In this document: positions 62,145-64,000 of the stretch, in pieces
How positions within the stretch are numbered: position 1 is the first letter of the stretch
Layout of the letters: the number at the start of each line of letters is the position of its first letter
Assembly: GCA_020137815.1 (NCBI GenBank)
Contig: CM035355.1
Location: forward strand, 7,688,091-7,752,090
Length of the DNA stretch: 64,000 nucleotides
Direction of reading: 5' to 3'
From: Hormiphora californensis
Taxonomy: Eukaryota > Ctenophora > Tentaculata > Cydippida > Pleurobrachiidae
The notes under the pieces: model-generated
What the model saw: only the letters and a program-made list of their open reading frames with translations
Database searches by the model: none
Told to the model about the DNA's origin: nothing
Made by a program: the position numbers and the translations under genes

Positions 62145-62590
62145 AATTTCAGACCTTTAGCTCAAAATTCATTTTCATGACCGGAATGAACTTTGTTCAT
62201 TCTCTCAATCAGGAGTCCATTTGACTTCAGAATTTTATTAGAAATGTTTGGCAATCGATTATCTGCAAAATGCGACCAACGAGAGCCAAAACGGACCACC
62301 ACAAGACACGCGGTGATCTGATCTCCAAAGTCGGTCAGGAAATTCATAATCCTTGCCAAATATGACCTAGTTTTGCACGGTTGCCGACATCGGATAGGTC
62401 TAAAATTTAGCACAGTGGCTCTAAACAATGTGTAGATGAGATTAGCAAAGTTTCAGGCTTAAAGCTCAAAATTCATTTTTATGACTGGAATGAACTTCGT
62501 TCATTCTCTCAATCAGGAGGTCATTTGACTCCAGAATTTCAATAAATGTGTTTGGCAATCAATAAACTGCCAAATGGGATCGGATCACAT
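62145..62590. repeat. About 150 bp diverged repeat, two copies
   Basis: A segment with TCAAAATTCATTTTYATGAC and CTCTCAATCAGGAG occurs at about 62155-62290 and 62433-62583, and again within the satellite at 63041-63191. Confidence 0.85.
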
Positions 62591-64000
62591 TGGAGAATCT
62601 GACCCAGCACCCGATGGATCAGATCACATTATAGAAATCTGGTCCACCAGCCCATGGATCAGATCACATTATAAGGATCTGGTCCACCACCCATGGATCA
62701 GATCACATTTTAGGGATCTGGTCCACCAAACCATGGATCAGTTCACATAACAGGGATCTTATCCACCAACCCATGGATCAGATCAAATTAAAGGGATCTG
62801 ATCTACCACCCATGGATCAGATCACATTATAGATATCTGATCCACCACCCCATGGATCAGATCATATTATAGGGATCTGGTCCACCAACCCATGGATCAG
62901 ATCACATAACAGGGATCTTATCCATCACCCCATGGATCAGATCACATTTTAGGGATCTGGTCCGCCAACCCATGGATCAGATCACATTATAAGGATCTGG
63001 TCCACCACCCATGGATCAGATCACATTTTAGGGATCTGGTAGATGAGATTAGCAAAGTTTCAGGCTTAAAGCTCAAAATTCATTTTTATGACTGGAATGA
63101 ACTTTGTTAATTCTCTCAATCAGGAGGTCATTTGACTTCAGAATTTCAATAAATGTGTTTGGCAATCAATAAACTGCCAAATGGGATCGGATCACATTGG
63201 AGAATCTGATCCGGCACCCGATGGATCAGATCACATTATAGAAATCTGGTCCACCACCCATGGATCAGATCACATTTTAGGGATCTGGTCCACCAATCCA
63301 TGGATCAGATCACATAACAGGGTTCTTATCCACCAACCCATGGATCAGATCACATAACAGGTATCTTATCCATCACCCCATGGATCAGATCAAATTAAAG
63401 GGAGCTGATCCACCACCCCATGGATCAGATTTCATTTTAGGGATCTGATCTACCACCCATGGATCAGATCACATAATAGGGATCTTATCCATCACCCCAT
63501 GGATCAGATCACATTTTAGGGATCTAGTCCGCTAACCCATGGATCAGATCACATTATAAGGATCTGGTCCACCACCCATGGATCAGATCACATTATAGGG
63601 ATCTGATCCACTACCCCATGGATCAGATCACATTTTAGCGATCTGGTCCACCAACCCATGGATCAGATCACATAATAAGGATCTTATCCATCACCCCATG
63701 GATCAGATCACATTTTAGGGATCTGGTCCGCCAACCCATGGATCAGATCACATTATAAGGATCTGGTCCACCACCCATGGATCAGATCACATTATAGGGA
63801 TCTGATCCACTACCCCATGGATCAGATCACATTTTAGGGATCTGGTCCGCCAACCCATGGATCAGATCACATTATAAGGATCTGGTCCACCACCCATGGA
63901 TCAGATCACATTTTAGGGATCTTATCCACCAACCTATGGATCAGATCACATAACAGGTATCTTATCCATCACCCCATGGATCAGATCAAATTAAAGAGAG
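62575..64000. repeat. Satellite of about 36-40 bp units, continues past the edge
   Basis: Some 35 diverged copies of a unit built on CCCATGGATCAGATCACATT plus a variable GGGATCTGGTCCACC half. Pairs of variants recur in the same order, which shows higher-order expansion. A copy of the adjacent 150 bp repeat (63041-63191) is embedded. No coding signal. Confidence 0.93.

Noticed and set aside
62575-64000. CRISPR-like repeat-spacer pattern
   Set aside because: Repeats are diverged and their intervals are variants of the same unit, so it is a satellite.

Overview
The window is nuclear DNA of a multicellular animal. It carries spliced genes with GT-AG introns for an EGF-cadherin with a transmembrane segment, an axonemal dynein intermediate chain (so the organism makes motile cilia), an SLC22-type organic-ion carrier, a tetraspanin and a SNARE. 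Genes are close together, most introns are a few hundred bases, and there are many (GA)n/(CT)n tracts and young transposons. A compact invertebrate genome, perhaps an early-branching one, is my inference; I cannot name the species.

Layout. 1-6.6 kb: poor sequence. Bases 1-1850 are a homopolymer-corrupted second copy of about 6620-8690, and 4680-6620 is similar noise. 3.2-13.2 kb: a GTPBP2-like GTPase gene on the + strand, ten recognisable exons, N-terminus not found. Its largest intron holds an SLC22-like transporter on the opposite strand. 14.2-20.3 kb: DNAI3/WDR63-like axonemal dynein intermediate chain (-). 21.9-24.0 kb: RAD6/UBE2A-B ubiquitin-conjugating enzyme (-). 25.9-30.3 kb: TBC-domain, coiled-coil protein (-). 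31.2-32.75 kb: pescadillo (-). 33.2-41.9 kb: cadherin/EGF receptor (-) broken by a LINE. 43.6-48.4 kb: an endonuclease-encoding non-LTR retrotransposon (-), itself interrupted by a 1.5 kb insertion. 49.7-50.8 kb: tetraspanin (-). 51-57.7 kb: no convincing gene, but a 0.94 kb foldback palindrome. 57.7-61.5 kb: last exons of a syntaxin-8-like SNARE (-), with TIPRL and a ten-finger C2H2 gene inside one intron on the same strand. 61.6-64 kb: dispersed and satellite repeats running off the edge.

The host genes are unrelated housekeeping, cilium, trafficking and adhesion genes; they do not form a pathway. The common theme is their relation to mobile DNA. A hAT-like MITE duplicated a complete 5' splice site as its target site. 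A Tigger/pogo-like element sits at base +3 of another intron. A LINE splits a cadherin coding exon with a 10 bp target duplication. One retrotransposon has been split exactly at its catalytic FADD motif by another element.

Several otherwise intact genes (DNAI3, PES1, cadherin) carry single-base frameshifts. Together with the noisy duplicated start, this points to residual assembly errors; pseudogenisation of the cadherin 5' part is the alternative.
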